Below the pieces are notes generated by a model. That model made no database searches. It was not told the DNA's origin and saw only the letters and a list, made by a program, of their open reading frames with translations. Below, one piece after another: positions 63,949-64,000 of a DNA stretch of 64,000 nucleotides. The first letter of the stretch is position 1. Every line of letters begins with the position of its first letter. This DNA comes from Brassica napus (taxonomy: Eukaryota > Streptophyta > Magnoliopsida > Brassicales > Brassicaceae). The stretch covers positions 682,001 to 746,000 of the forward strand of contig NW_026014699.1 of the NCBI RefSeq assembly GCF_020379485.1, in the 5' to 3' direction. Position numbers and translations under genes: made by a program.

Positions 63949-64000
63949 TTCATTAGAACTTGGTTCTTGCTTCTGCTGAAGCTCATAGCTCTCCTCCATG

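Larger units (their letters stand above)
62999..64000 (+). mobile_element. Element F, LTR retrotransposon cut by window end
   Basis: Starts in satellite after gacaaagaa with TGTTGAACTGAAG. It has a 934-bp LTR, the primer site at 63933-63948 and 52 bp of internal sequence. The right end and second target duplication are outside the window. A second LTR-start-like TGTTAACTTGAAG occurs at 63028, so the first 29 bp may be an added or older end. Confidence 0.85.

Overview
The window looks like a piece of a plant centromere, most likely from Brassica. Its backbone is a 176-bp tandem satellite with one HindIII site (AAGCTT) per monomer, which I recognise from memory as the CentBr/canrep centromeric satellite of Brassica. 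About 24.3 kb (roughly 138 monomers) is satellite, all in one orientation. The other ~39.7 kb is LTR retrotransposons inserted into the satellite or into one another. I see no cellular host gene, rRNA or tRNA gene.

Layout (element letters are mine). Satellite 1-4226. Copia-A (minus, 4227-21709, TSD gattc) carries a four-layer nest: solo LTR B (9396-20873, TSD gttgc) sits in A's gag start; a gag-only Ty3/gypsy element K (9482-19929, TSD gaggt) sits in B; and intact Copia-C (13418-19419, TSD ctatc) sits in K's 3' LTR. Satellite 21710-22797. Copia-D (minus, 22798-32408, TSD aagga) holds the non-autonomous element E (27560-31727, TSD gtact) in its gag start. Satellite 32409-32749. Copia-G (32750-38856, TSD gtttg, two frameshifts in pol). 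Satellite 38857-39293. Copia-H (39294-44770, TSD cttca, 522-bp in-frame deletion). An uninterrupted 18.2-kb, very homogeneous satellite array 44771-62998. Finally the 5' LTR of element F (62999 to the window end). At all four complete satellite insertions the two flanks rejoin in monomer phase once one TSD copy is removed, so boundaries are base-precise.

How the parts relate. Copia-C has a complete open gag-pol frame and is the best candidate for an autonomous element. A is split by insertion, G is frameshifted, D has a remodelled gag and a break in integrase, H lacks the gag-pre-integrase/integrase zinc region, and E and K lack pol. Defective copies that keep their primer-binding site, polypurine tract and LTRs could be mobilised in trans. 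Otherwise divergent Copia LTRs share small non-coding modules: arrays of five GTAC boxes about 10 bp apart, GTTACC/GGTAAC inverted repeats, and a base-pairing hairpin just upstream of the polypurine tract whose stem bases covary between elements. With the LTR-encoded ~200-aa tail of K's gag frame, these are the most promising undescribed signals here. LTR identities (A: no difference seen in 566 bp; K: 1 in 1004; C: 1 in 601) say the nest is young. All comparisons were made by eye; family assignments rest on recalled motifs, not searches.
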